DNA from: Sphingopyxis sp. CCNWLW2
GTDB taxonomy: Bacteria; Pseudomonadota; Alphaproteobacteria; Sphingomonadales; Sphingomonadaceae
Assembly: GCF_037095755.1 (NCBI RefSeq)
Contig: NZ_JBAWKJ010000002.1
Location: forward strand, 62,001-126,000
DNA: 64,000 bases
Direction: 5' to 3'
Under the pieces are notes generated by a model. The model saw only the letters and a list, made by a program, of their open reading frames with translations. It had not been told where the DNA came from and searched no databases. Of this stretch, positions 24,521 to 32,604 are shown piece by piece (position 1 is the stretch's first letter; each line of letters begins with the position of its first letter). The position numbers and the translations under genes are program-made.

Positions 24521-25006
24521 ATGCGCGACGAATGGCAAGGCAAGAATTTCTGGACGCGCGTTCTCCGCAAGATTTCGCGGCGGCGGGGCCGCGAGGATGC
24601 GGAGGATGCGCTTCAATCGGCGTATGAGCGCCTGCTGAGCCAGCCGCCCGCGCAGAAGGTCGAGAATGTCGAAGCGTTCCTCGTCCACGTCGCGGGCAAT
24701 ATCGCGATCGACGCGCACCGGCGCAAAAACTTTCAGTCCGACCGGCCTTTCGAAGAGATTTTCGACAATATCCCCGATTCGGCGCCGTTGCAGGATGAGG
24801 TAATCGAGGCGCGCGTTCGTCTCCGTCATGTGGAGCAGGGGCTTCAGCAACTGACTCCACGCACGCGAGAGGTTTTTCTGATGCACCGCCTGGACGGCTT
24901 TAAATATCGCGAGATCGCCGAACGGCTGGAGATCAGCCAGAGCGCGGTCGAGAAGCATATCGCCAAGGCCGTGCTGTTCCTGGCCGAGTGGACGCGCGAC
25001 CGATGA
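24521..25006 (+). CDS. ECF RNA polymerase sigma factor (FecI-like)
   Basis: 161 aa. Region 2 includes REDAEDALQSAYERLL and VENVEAFLVHVAGNIAIDAHRRK. Region 4 is QLTPRTREVFLMHRLDGFKYREIAERLEISQSAVEKHIAKAV, a clear HTH. It should direct RNA polymerase to the TonB receptor promoter when freed by its FecR partner. Its stop overlaps the fecR start (ATGA, 25003-25006), so sigma and anti-sigma are made in a fixed ratio. Confidence 0.94.
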   Translation: MRDEWQGKNFWTRVLRKISRRRGREDAEDALQSAYERLLSQPPAQKVENVEAFLVHVAGNIAIDAHRRKNFQSDRPFEEIFDNIPDSAPLQDEVIEARVRLRHVEQGLQQLTPRTREVFLMHRLDGFKYREIAERLEISQSAVEKHIAKAVLFLAEWTRDR

Positions 25007-25980
25007 GCGCCGACGCTTTTTCTCCGTCGGATGCCGATACCGAGGCGGCGGTATGGCTGGCGCGGCTCCATGCCGACACGCGCGACCCCGCCGACGATCA
25101 GGCGTTCCGACGCTGGATCGAGGCAAGTTCCGCCAATGCGGAGGCATTCCGGCACGCCACCGCGATCTGGGATGCGGTGGGCGGGGTGTCGCCCGCGCGC
25201 TTTCGGACCGGCGATGCGCAGGATCGCCGGCTCAGCCGCCGCGCCGTGCTTGCCGGTGGGGGAGCGCTGGCGTTTGCGGGAATAGGGCTAGGGGGCTGGC
25301 AGCAGGCGCAGGCGGGGGTTTACCAGACCGATCTGGGCGAACAGAAGCATGTCGCGCTCGAGGACGGATCGCTCGTCTTCCTCGACACCGATACGAAGCT
25401 GAAGCTGAATTTCAACAGCAAGCGGCGCGAGGTGACGCTCCACCGCGGCCGCGCCAATTTCCGCGTTGCGCACGATCCGGTGCGCCCCTTCATCGTCGAT
25501 GCGGGCGGCCAGCGCGTGATCGCGCCGCGCGCCGTGTTCGACGTGCGGCGCGATGCGGAGCGGGTGTCGGTGGTCGTGATCGACGGTTCGGCGGCGGTCC
25601 AGAGCGGCAGCGGCAGCATGACCCCCGCGGGTGGGCAGTTGCGCGCGGGCGAGAGGCTGGTGATCGGTCCTAGCCAGCCGGGACAGATCGACATGCCCGA
25701 CATGGCGCAGCAACTCGCGTGGCAGAACGGCCAGATGGTTGCCGACAACCAGAGCCTTGGCGCGATGGTCGCCGAGATGAATCGCTATTCGCGCGCCAAG
25801 CTGGTCATCGCCGATCCGCGCGCGGCGAGCCTGCGGGTCAGCGGCGTGTACCGGGTTGGCGATAATGCGGCCTTTGCGCGCTCGGTGAGCCAGCTCCTGC
25901 CCGTCGGCGTGCGCGCCAATGACGGCGATCTGGAAATTTTTTCGCTGCCCGCACAATCGGTTGCGCCCAATTCAATTTGA
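25003..25980 (+). CDS. FecR family anti-sigma factor
   Basis: 325 aa from ATG 25003. The N-terminal DUF4880 domain (about 14-56, AAVWLARLHADTRDPADDQAF) binds the sigma factor in the cytoplasm. One membrane segment (80-98) follows RRLSRR, which gives it a Tat-like look. The periplasmic FecR domain is about 105-210 and the C-terminal part near 245-320 is STN-like. It transmits the signal from the STN domain of the receptor. Part of the sigma-FecR-receptor-FKBP-peptidase locus. Confidence 0.93.
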   Translation: MSADAFSPSDADTEAAVWLARLHADTRDPADDQAFRRWIEASSANAEAFRHATAIWDAVGGVSPARFRTGDAQDRRLSRRAVLAGGGALAFAGIGLGGWQQAQAGVYQTDLGEQKHVALEDGSLVFLDTDTKLKLNFNSKRREVTLHRGRANFRVAHDPVRPFIVDAGGQRVIAPRAVFDVRRDAERVSVVVIDGSAAVQSGSGSMTPAGGQLRAGERLVIGPSQPGQIDMPDMAQQLAWQNGQMVADNQSLGAMVAEMNRYSRAKLVIADPRAASLRVSGVYRVGDNAAFARSVSQLLPVGVRANDGDLEIFSLPAQSVAPNSI

Positions 25981-26060
25981 TGGGTGAGGTAAATCGGCGG
26001 CTCGTTCGTCCCCCTTTCAAGAGGATCGGCATCACGCCGTTCCCAAATTGGGGGGAATCG

Positions 26061-28583
26061 ATGGCACGGACGGTAGCACGCAGTCTTCAGGTAGCGCTGG
26101 CAACGGGGGCGGCGATCGTCGCGCTCATAGCGGCGCCCGCAACCGCGCAGGCGCGCGCCAATATCCGGGTTCCCAGCCAGTCGCTCGAACAGTCGTTGAA
26201 GCAGGTCGCGGCGCAGTCGCGCACCAATATCCTGTTCACCCCCGATGCGGTCGCGGGCCTGCGCGGCCGTTCGGTCGATGGCGTGATGACCGCCGAGGGC
26301 GCGGTGCGCAAATTGGTCGCGGGCACCGCGCTCGAAGTCGTTTCGGATGGCAATGGCGGCTTGATCGTGCGTCGTCGCGGCGCCGCGAAGCGGACTCCGG
26401 CGATGACCGGCGGCAGCCGTTTCGCACCCGCGTCGGCGGTCCCCGCCGCGAGCGCCGAGGCCGAACCGAGCGACGGCGACGTCATCATCGTCACCGCGAA
26501 CAAGCGCGAGGAGGATGTGCGCAAGGTCGCGGGTTCGGTGACCGCGGTGACGGGCAAGCAGCTCGATGAACAGGGCGCGCAAAGCTATGCCGACTATCTG
26601 ACCAAGCTGCCCGGCGTTCAGTTCAACGCGGCGATCCCCGGCTATTCCTCGATCTCGATCCGCGGCGTTTCGTCGACGACGTCGATCGACGTCGGGCAGG
26701 GCACGACGGGCATCTATATCAACGAAGTGCCGCTGACCGAGCCCTTCAACAGCGCGGGCATCCCCGATGTCGACACGTTCGACGTCGATCGGGTCGAGGT
26801 GCTGCGCGGGCCGCAGGGGACGTTGTTCGGATCGGCGACGCTGGGCGGCGCGATCAACTATGTCGCGGCGCGCGCGCGGCTCGACCGGGTCGAGGGGCGC
26901 GTCGAAGCCGGCGCGTCGATCACCGACAGCTCGGATGATCTCAGCTGGTCGGGCAAGGCGATGATCAACCTGCCGATCGTAACCGACAAGCTCGCGGTCC
27001 GCGCGGTTGGCACCTTTCGGCGCAGCGCGGGCTATCTCGACAATATCGGGGTTTCGAAGAAGGATTCGAATGCGATGGACAGCTATGGCGGCCGCGTGTC
27101 GGTCGAGTGGCAGCCCGTCGAAGGCGTCGATATTTCGGCGCTCAGCCTCTACTTCAAGGGCAAATATGACGACGCCTTTGTCGCGCTTCCCGGGCTCGGC
27201 GATCTGAAGCGCAACACGGTGATGCTCGAACCCTTCCGCTCGACCGCCGAGGTGCACAGCCTGCGCGGCGATTTCGACCTGGGTTTTGCGACGCTGACCG
27301 TGAACGGTGCGCATATGGTCAAGAAGACCCGGAACGTCACCGACTTCACGCTCAATTTTCGCGGGCTGTTCGGCAATATTCCGACGCAGATCCCGCTCAT
27401 TGCCGAACGTCGTGCCAATGGCGACCTGATCGAGGCGCGGTTGACGTCCGAAAGCGGCGGCGATTTCGAGTGGCTGGTCGGCGCGAGCCACAACAACATC
27501 AAGATCGCCCTGCCGAGCTATTCGGAGTTCGATGGCGCCGCGGCGCTGGTCGAAACGCTCTACGCCGGTCGTTTCGGGGCGGGTGTCGGTGCTTTGGCGG
27601 CACCGGGCGGTCGCTTCACCGACTATAATCTGCGCGTCAACGGCACCGAAAAGGCGCTGTTCGGCGAAGCAACCTGGCGCTTTGCCCCCGCGTTGAAGCT
27701 GGCCGCGGGCGGGCGCTATTTCGACACCAAGGTCAAAAACCAATCGCGCCAGACGGGCCTGCTCAACCTGCTCTCGACGGGTGGGCAGCTTGTTAGTGCA
27801 CCCGCGCCGGTGACGCAACAGGCGGACGGCTTCAATCCCAAGGTGTCGCTGACGTTCGAGCCGAATGACGATCTGCTCGTCTATGGCCTCGTCTCAAAGG
27901 GTTTCCGTTTTGGCGGCCCCAATGCGATCCCGACCAATCCGCTTTTCCCGTCGCCCGCCGATTTCGGTTCGGACAAGCTGGTCAATTACGAGCTCGGCCT
28001 CCGCGCATCGTCGCCCGACAAGAATTTTCTGCTCGACGCGACCGTCTATTATATCGACTGGAAGGACATCCAGCTGCTCATCGTGCGCGGCGACAACCTC
28101 GCCTATGCCGACAATGTCGGGCGGGCGCGCAACATCGGCGCCGATGTCGCGCTGACGTGGCGGCCGAGCCGCGCGATCACGCTCAACTCGACATTGGGCT
28201 ATCTCGACGCCGAACTGCGCGACAATGTGCGGGCAGGGGGCGTCAACGTCCCGGCGGGTGCGCGACTGCCCGGTGCGTCGCGCTGGCGCGTTTCGAACAG
28301 CGTGACCTGGCGCGGCGCGAGCGATCTCGAGCCGATGGCGATCCTGTCGCATCGCTATGTTTCAGAGGCGCCGAGCAACCTTGCGGGCACGCTGACGCAG
28401 GGCGGCTATAGCATATTCGATCTGCGCGGAAGCGTTCGCTACCATGGCGCCCGGGTCGAAGCGTTCGTCGAGAATATCGGGAACAAGCGCGGCGTGACCG
28501 TCCAGGAAACCGGACGCGCGGGTCTGCGCGAATATTATGTCCGTCCGCGCACCGCGGGTGTCCGGCTGACCTACGACTTCTGA
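26061..28583 (+). CDS. TonB-dependent receptor with N-terminal STN signalling domain
   Basis: 840 aa. Signal peptide ends about residue 30 (ATAQA). The STN domain (37-104) opens with IRVPSQSLEQSLKQVAAQSRTN and shares the fold of FecA signalling domains. A TonB box-like DVIIVTANK lies at 140-147, followed by the plug (SVTAVTGKQLDEQGAQSYADYL; LPGVQFN) and a 22-strand barrel ending in YDF. STN receptors regulate their own expression through the adjacent FecR/sigma pair. The substrate is unknown; the FKBP and prolyl oligopeptidase downstream point to a peptide. Start ATG 26061 has GGGGGAA upstream. Confidence 0.94.
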   Translation: MARTVARSLQVALATGAAIVALIAAPATAQARANIRVPSQSLEQSLKQVAAQSRTNILFTPDAVAGLRGRSVDGVMTAEGAVRKLVAGTALEVVSDGNGGLIVRRRGAAKRTPAMTGGSRFAPASAVPAASAEAEPSDGDVIIVTANKREEDVRKVAGSVTAVTGKQLDEQGAQSYADYLTKLPGVQFNAAIPGYSSISIRGVSSTTSIDVGQGTTGIYINEVPLTEPFNSAGIPDVDTFDVDRVEVLRGPQGTLFGSATLGGAINYVAARARLDRVEGRVEAGASITDSSDDLSWSGKAMINLPIVTDKLAVRAVGTFRRSAGYLDNIGVSKKDSNAMDSYGGRVSVEWQPVEGVDISALSLYFKGKYDDAFVALPGLGDLKRNTVMLEPFRSTAEVHSLRGDFDLGFATLTVNGAHMVKKTRNVTDFTLNFRGLFGNIPTQIPLIAERRANGDLIEARLTSESGGDFEWLVGASHNNIKIALPSYSEFDGAAALVETLYAGRFGAGVGALAAPGGRFTDYNLRVNGTEKALFGEATWRFAPALKLAAGGRYFDTKVKNQSRQTGLLNLLSTGGQLVSAPAPVTQQADGFNPKVSLTFEPNDDLLVYGLVSKGFRFGGPNAIPTNPLFPSPADFGSDKLVNYELGLRASSPDKNFLLDATVYYIDWKDIQLLIVRGDNLAYADNVGRARNIGADVALTWRPSRAITLNSTLGYLDAELRDNVRAGGVNVPAGARLPGASRWRVSNSVTWRGASDLEPMAILSHRYVSEAPSNLAGTLTQGGYSIFDLRGSVRYHGARVEAFVENIGNKRGVTVQETGRAGLREYYVRPRTAGVRLTYDF

Positions 28584-28643
28584 TTCCGTTTCCGAGCGGG
28601 GCGGGGGCGCGTGCCCCCGTCCTTTCACCCAGAAGGATAGCCC

Positions 28644-29135
28644 ATGCCGAAACAAATGCTTGCTCCCGTCCTGATCGCGCTCGTCGCGATAGCGCTTCCC
28701 ACGGTCGCGTCCGCCAAGACGCCCGATGCCAACGCTGCCTATCTTCAAAAGAACGCCAAAAAGAAGGGCGTCGTCGCGCTGCCCGGACTGCAATATGAAA
28801 TATTGAAATCGGGTCCCGCCGATGGCGTCCCGCCCAAGCTTTCGGACGATGTGACCGTCCATTATGAAGGAAAGCTGGTCGACGGCACGATCTTCGATTC
28901 CTCTTTTGCCAAGGGCGAGCCGGTGACCTTTCCACTGCGCCCGCTGATTCCCGGATGGGGCACCGCGCTGCGCCTGATGCGGCCGGGCGACGAGTGGATC
29001 ATCAGCGTCCCCGCCGAAATGGCTTATGGCGCGGCGGGTGTTGGCCCGATTCCGGGGGGCAGCGTGCTGATCTTTCGCATCCAGCTGATCAGCCACAAGC
29101 CGACGCAGAAACCCGCGCCGTCCCCCGCAAACTGA
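28644..29135 (+). CDS. Secreted FKBP-type peptidyl-prolyl isomerase
   Basis: 163 aa. Signal peptide to about 24 (VASA). The FKBP domain (about 44-152) has VTVHYEGKLVDGTIFDSS, EPVTFPL, IPGWGTALRLMRPGDEW and the Tyr in MAYGAAG. It isomerises Xaa-Pro bonds in the periplasm. Located 60 bp after the receptor and 17 bp before the prolyl oligopeptidase, in the same transcription unit; it would help fold the receptor or prepare proline-containing substrate. Confidence 0.94.
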   Translation: MPKQMLAPVLIALVAIALPTVASAKTPDANAAYLQKNAKKKGVVALPGLQYEILKSGPADGVPPKLSDDVTVHYEGKLVDGTIFDSSFAKGEPVTFPLRPLIPGWGTALRLMRPGDEWIISVPAEMAYGAAGVGPIPGGSVLIFRIQLISHKPTQKPAPSPAN

Positions 29136-29152
29136 CCGACAAGCGAGAAGCC

Positions 29153-31303
29153 ATGACCCGTCTTCGCCCGTATCGCGCCTCGATTGCCGCAATCACCGCG
29201 GCGCTGATCGCCGCCGCTTCGCCCGCGCACGCCGACGAGCTGGAGTGGCTCGAAAAGCATGATGACCCCAAGGCATTGGGCTGGGCACGCGAGAAGACGG
29301 CCGAGGCCAAGGCGGCGTTGATGGCGCTGCCCGGTTATCAGGGCATCCTCACCGAGTTGCAGACGGTGCTCAAGGCGAATGCCCCGATCGCCGACATGGC
29401 GTTGATGGGGCCGCGCGCGGTTCGGCTGTTCCGCGACGCCGCCCATCCCAAGGGGCTGCTCCAGATTGCCGATCGCGGCAAGGAGGGGAGCCTCGGCGCG
29501 TGGCGCACGGTGCTCGACGTCGCGGCCTATGGCAAGGCGGCGGGCAAGCCCTATGCGCTCAATTGGGGTTATGGTTCGTCCTGCCTGCCGCCCGCTTATG
29601 ACCGCTGCCTGCTCGGCTTTTCGGATGGCGGATCGGACGAACTCGCGTTGCGCGAATTCGACATGAAGACGGGCGATTTCGTTGCAGGCGGCTTTTCCAC
29701 GCCCGCGGCGCGCGCGCAATTCGCCTGGCTCGACCGGGACAATGTGGTGATCGCGCACACGATCGGCGCCAGCCCCAAAACCGCGGCGGGCTGGGGTGCG
29801 GCGGCGCGATTGTGGAAGCGCGGGACGGATGTCGCGAGCGCGCCGGTGATCTTCACCCCGCCCGCGACCGACGCGACGCTGCAATTCGCGCGGGCTGGCA
29901 GCGCGGTGCGCGCGATTATGACGCGCGTGATCGATTATTCGACCTTCGAGATCCATTCGGTCGACGCGGCGGGCAAGGTGACCAAGCTGCCGATTCCCGC
30001 AAAGCTCAAGCCCTTCGGGCCGCTGGGCGGGACCGATCGTCATGCGCTGTTCCAGCTTACCGAGCCTGCCACGATCAACGGGCGCAGCTATCCGGGCGAA
30101 AGCGTGATGGCATATGATTTCGCGGCCGACGTTAAGGATGCCGATCGAATCCAGCTCGTTTATGCACCCGCCGAAGGTGAGGTGATCTCGTTCTTCGGCG
30201 GCTATGCGTCGAGCAAGTCGCGCGTGTTCCTGCCCGTCCAGAAATCGCTCAAGACCATAATCAAGGCGGCGTCGTTCGGCGCGCAGGGATGGAGCGTCAC
30301 GCCCGTCGTCGCCGGCGAGGCGGGGATCGACCTGGGTGTCGCGAGCGCCAATGCCGCCGACGAGGATATCATCATCCGCCGCACCGGCTTTCTCGTTCCC
30401 ACTTCGCTTGAGTTCCGTCCGGCAAAAGGTGCATCGCGCATCCTTGAACAGGGCCAGCATGCCTTTGACGAGAGCCGCTACACCGTTGAGGTGAAGTCGG
30501 CGCGGTCGAAGGATGGAACCCCCGTCGACTATTATCTTGTGCGCCCCAACACCCCCGCGCGGCCGGGTGCGGTGCCGACGCTCATCACCGGCTATGGCGC
30601 GTTCGGGATCACGCTGACGCCGTCCTATCTGGGGCGCGCGTTCGGCGGGCAGGCGCTCAAGCTATGGTTCGATCGCGGCGGGGCGCTCGCACTTCCCGCG
30701 ATCCGCGGCGGCGGCGAGCGGGGTCAGGCATGGCACCAGGCCGCGATTCGCGAGAAGCGGCAGGTGTCCTATGACGATTTCATCGCGGTGACCGAGGATC
30801 TGGTGAAATCGGGCTTCACCCAGCCCAAACATATCGGTGTGTTCGGGAGTTCGAATGGCGGCCTGCTCTCGGCAGTCGTCGCAACGCAGCGCCCCGATCT
30901 CTATGCCGCCGCGATCAGCGACGTACCGCTGGCCGACATGCTGCGCTATCCGAAGATCGCGATGGGCGCGGCGTGGATGGACGAATATGGCGACCCGTCA
31001 AAGCCCGAGGTGGCCGAAAAGCTCCGCGCCTATTCGCCCGTCCATAATGTGAAGCCCGGCGTCACCTATCCGCCCTTCCTGGTCACCGTATCGACCACCG
31101 ACAATCGCGTCGGGCCCGGGCACGCGCGCAAGCTCGCCGCGCGGCTCATGGAAACCCCGGGACAGACATGGCTGCTGGAAGATGAAGAGGGCGGGCATGG
31201 CGTCAGCGATCCGCTCGCGCGGCCCGACATCATGGCGATGCGGATGACGTTCCTGATCGACTATCTGATGGGCGACGACATTCCATCAGAGCGAGAGAAG
31301 TAA
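29153..31303 (+). CDS. Secreted prolyl oligopeptidase family serine peptidase (S9)
   Basis: 716 aa, the usual S9 length. Signal peptide to about 27 (PAHA), then an N-terminal beta-propeller (about 60-430) and the C-terminal alpha/beta hydrolase domain with Ser567 (GSSNGG), Asp650 (STTDNRV) and His682 (EEGGHG). It cleaves short proline-containing peptides in the periplasm. Related S9 proteins next to FecI/FecR/TonB receptors in sphingomonads are lasso-peptide isopeptidases, so that role should be kept open. The last gene of the locus. Confidence 0.91.
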   Translation: MTRLRPYRASIAAITAALIAAASPAHADELEWLEKHDDPKALGWAREKTAEAKAALMALPGYQGILTELQTVLKANAPIADMALMGPRAVRLFRDAAHPKGLLQIADRGKEGSLGAWRTVLDVAAYGKAAGKPYALNWGYGSSCLPPAYDRCLLGFSDGGSDELALREFDMKTGDFVAGGFSTPAARAQFAWLDRDNVVIAHTIGASPKTAAGWGAAARLWKRGTDVASAPVIFTPPATDATLQFARAGSAVRAIMTRVIDYSTFEIHSVDAAGKVTKLPIPAKLKPFGPLGGTDRHALFQLTEPATINGRSYPGESVMAYDFAADVKDADRIQLVYAPAEGEVISFFGGYASSKSRVFLPVQKSLKTIIKAASFGAQGWSVTPVVAGEAGIDLGVASANAADEDIIIRRTGFLVPTSLEFRPAKGASRILEQGQHAFDESRYTVEVKSARSKDGTPVDYYLVRPNTPARPGAVPTLITGYGAFGITLTPSYLGRAFGGQALKLWFDRGGALALPAIRGGGERGQAWHQAAIREKRQVSYDDFIAVTEDLVKSGFTQPKHIGVFGSSNGGLLSAVVATQRPDLYAAAISDVPLADMLRYPKIAMGAAWMDEYGDPSKPEVAEKLRAYSPVHNVKPGVTYPPFLVTVSTTDNRVGPGHARKLAARLMETPGQTWLLEDEEGGHGVSDPLARPDIMAMRMTFLIDYLMGDDIPSEREK

Positions 31304-31402
31304 GCCTGTGGCCGCTTTTCCGCGAAGGGGCGGTCGCCCGCGGCACGCTTCGCGCCGGTCGTGACTGACGAGGTCGAACAACTGCGCGCCGCTGCCTGAA
31401 TT

Positions 31403-32572
31403 TCAGGTTCGCGCCGACAGCCATCGGCTCGCCGCGAGCGCCAGAAAGCCGACGACCAGTCCCCAAAAGGCCGATCCGAGCCCGAACAGCGTCAGCCCCG
31501 ATCCGGTGGCGAGGAAGGTCAGGATCGCGGGGTCGCGGTCGGACTTTGCCGCCATCATCGCCTCCATCGCGCCGAGCAGCGCGGGGATCAGCGCGACGCC
31601 GGTCAGCGCCGCGATGACCGTGGGCGGCAGCGCGAGGAAGAGGCGCACGAGCAGCGGCGAGAAGATGGCGAGCAGCAGATAGAAGCCCGCATAGAGCATA
31701 CCGACGCTCCACCGTTTCGCGCGGTCGGGGTGCGCCTCCTCGGCGGTGCAGATCGCCGCGGTGATAGCCGCGAGGTTGAGGCCGTGCGCGCCGAAGGGCG
31801 CCGCCGCGAGCCAGGCGAGCGCGCTCCCGACGATCAGCGGACGCGGTGGCGGTGCATAACCCGCGCCGCGCAGCACGACGAGGCCGGGCAGGTTCTGCGA
31901 CACCAGGGTCACGAGGAACAGCGGCACGCCGACGCTGAGGATCGCGCGCGCGTCGAAGGCGGGAACCACGGGCAAAAGTGTGCCGAGGGTCGCGCCGGGC
32001 GGCAGCGGCCCGATATCGCCGCGCAGCAGCGTCAGCGCCATGCCCGCCGCGAGCGCGAGGAGCAGCGCGTAGAGCGGCAGCCGCTGGCGCGCGGCGACGA
32101 AGACCGCGACGAGCAAGGCGATAAGTAGCGGGTCGGTGGCGCCGAGCCCGAACAGCTTGAGGCAGAAGGGCAGGAGCACACCCGCGAGCATCGCCGAGGC
32201 GATCGACGCCGGGATGCGTTCGGCGAGCCGTCCGAGCAGGGGCACGATGCCGAGCAGGATCATCATCAGCGCCGCCGACAGGAAGATGCCCACCGCGACG
32301 GGCCACGACAAGCCGGGTGCGGCCGCAGCGAGCAGCGCCGCGCCGGGGGTCGACCAGGCGAGCACCACGGGCATGCGCAGCCGCCACGACAACGCCGCAC
32401 CGGCGAGTGCGATGCCGAGGCATAGCGCGGTGACCGCCGACCCCGTCTGGGCGCCCGACGCGCCGAGGTTGCGCATCGCCTGGACGACGAGCGCGATCGT
32501 CCCGCCAAAGCCGACGAGCGCGGCGATCAGCGCCGAGGACCAGGCAGGGACGGGGGGCAGGCTACGCAGCAT
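31403..32572 (-). CDS. BenE family benzoate/H+ symporter-like transporter
   Basis: 389 aa with about 11-12 membrane segments. BenE landmarks: VLAWSTPGAALLAA, the Leu-rich VGIFLSAALMMILLG, the NLPGLVVLR segment and GAHGLNLAAITAAICTAEEAHPD. Family members import benzoate with protons. No benzoate degradation gene is next to it, so the real substrate may be another aromatic acid. Start ATG 32572. Confidence 0.9.
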   Translation of the reverse strand: MLRSLPPVPAWSSALIAALVGFGGTIALVVQAMRNLGASGAQTGSAVTALCLGIALAGAALSWRLRMPVVLAWSTPGAALLAAAAPGLSWPVAVGIFLSAALMMILLGIVPLLGRLAERIPASIASAMLAGVLLPFCLKLFGLGATDPLLIALLVAVFVAARQRLPLYALLLALAAGMALTLLRGDIGPLPPGATLGTLLPVVPAFDARAILSVGVPLFLVTLVSQNLPGLVVLRGAGYAPPPRPLIVGSALAWLAAAPFGAHGLNLAAITAAICTAEEAHPDRAKRWSVGMLYAGFYLLLAIFSPLLVRLFLALPPTVIAALTGVALIPALLGAMEAMMAAKSDRDPAILTFLATGSGLTLFGLGSAFWGLVVGFLALAASRWLSART

Positions 32573-32604
32573 CGTTTCGCTTCTCTGGCTTGTCGGGGGG
32601 TGGT

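Noticed and set aside
24338..24740. Complete rnpB gene (minus)
   Set aside because: Only the last ~18 nt match; the region where the rest should lie encodes the sigma factor.
25785..27818. Minus-strand open frame of 677 codons opposite the STN receptor
   Set aside because: Antisense shadow; no family, and the receptor is certain.
24521..31303. Lasso peptide biosynthesis cluster
   Set aside because: No precursor with Gly/Ser first residue, no B1/B2 peptidase or asparagine synthetase-like C gene in the gaps; only the receptor/peptidase side is present.
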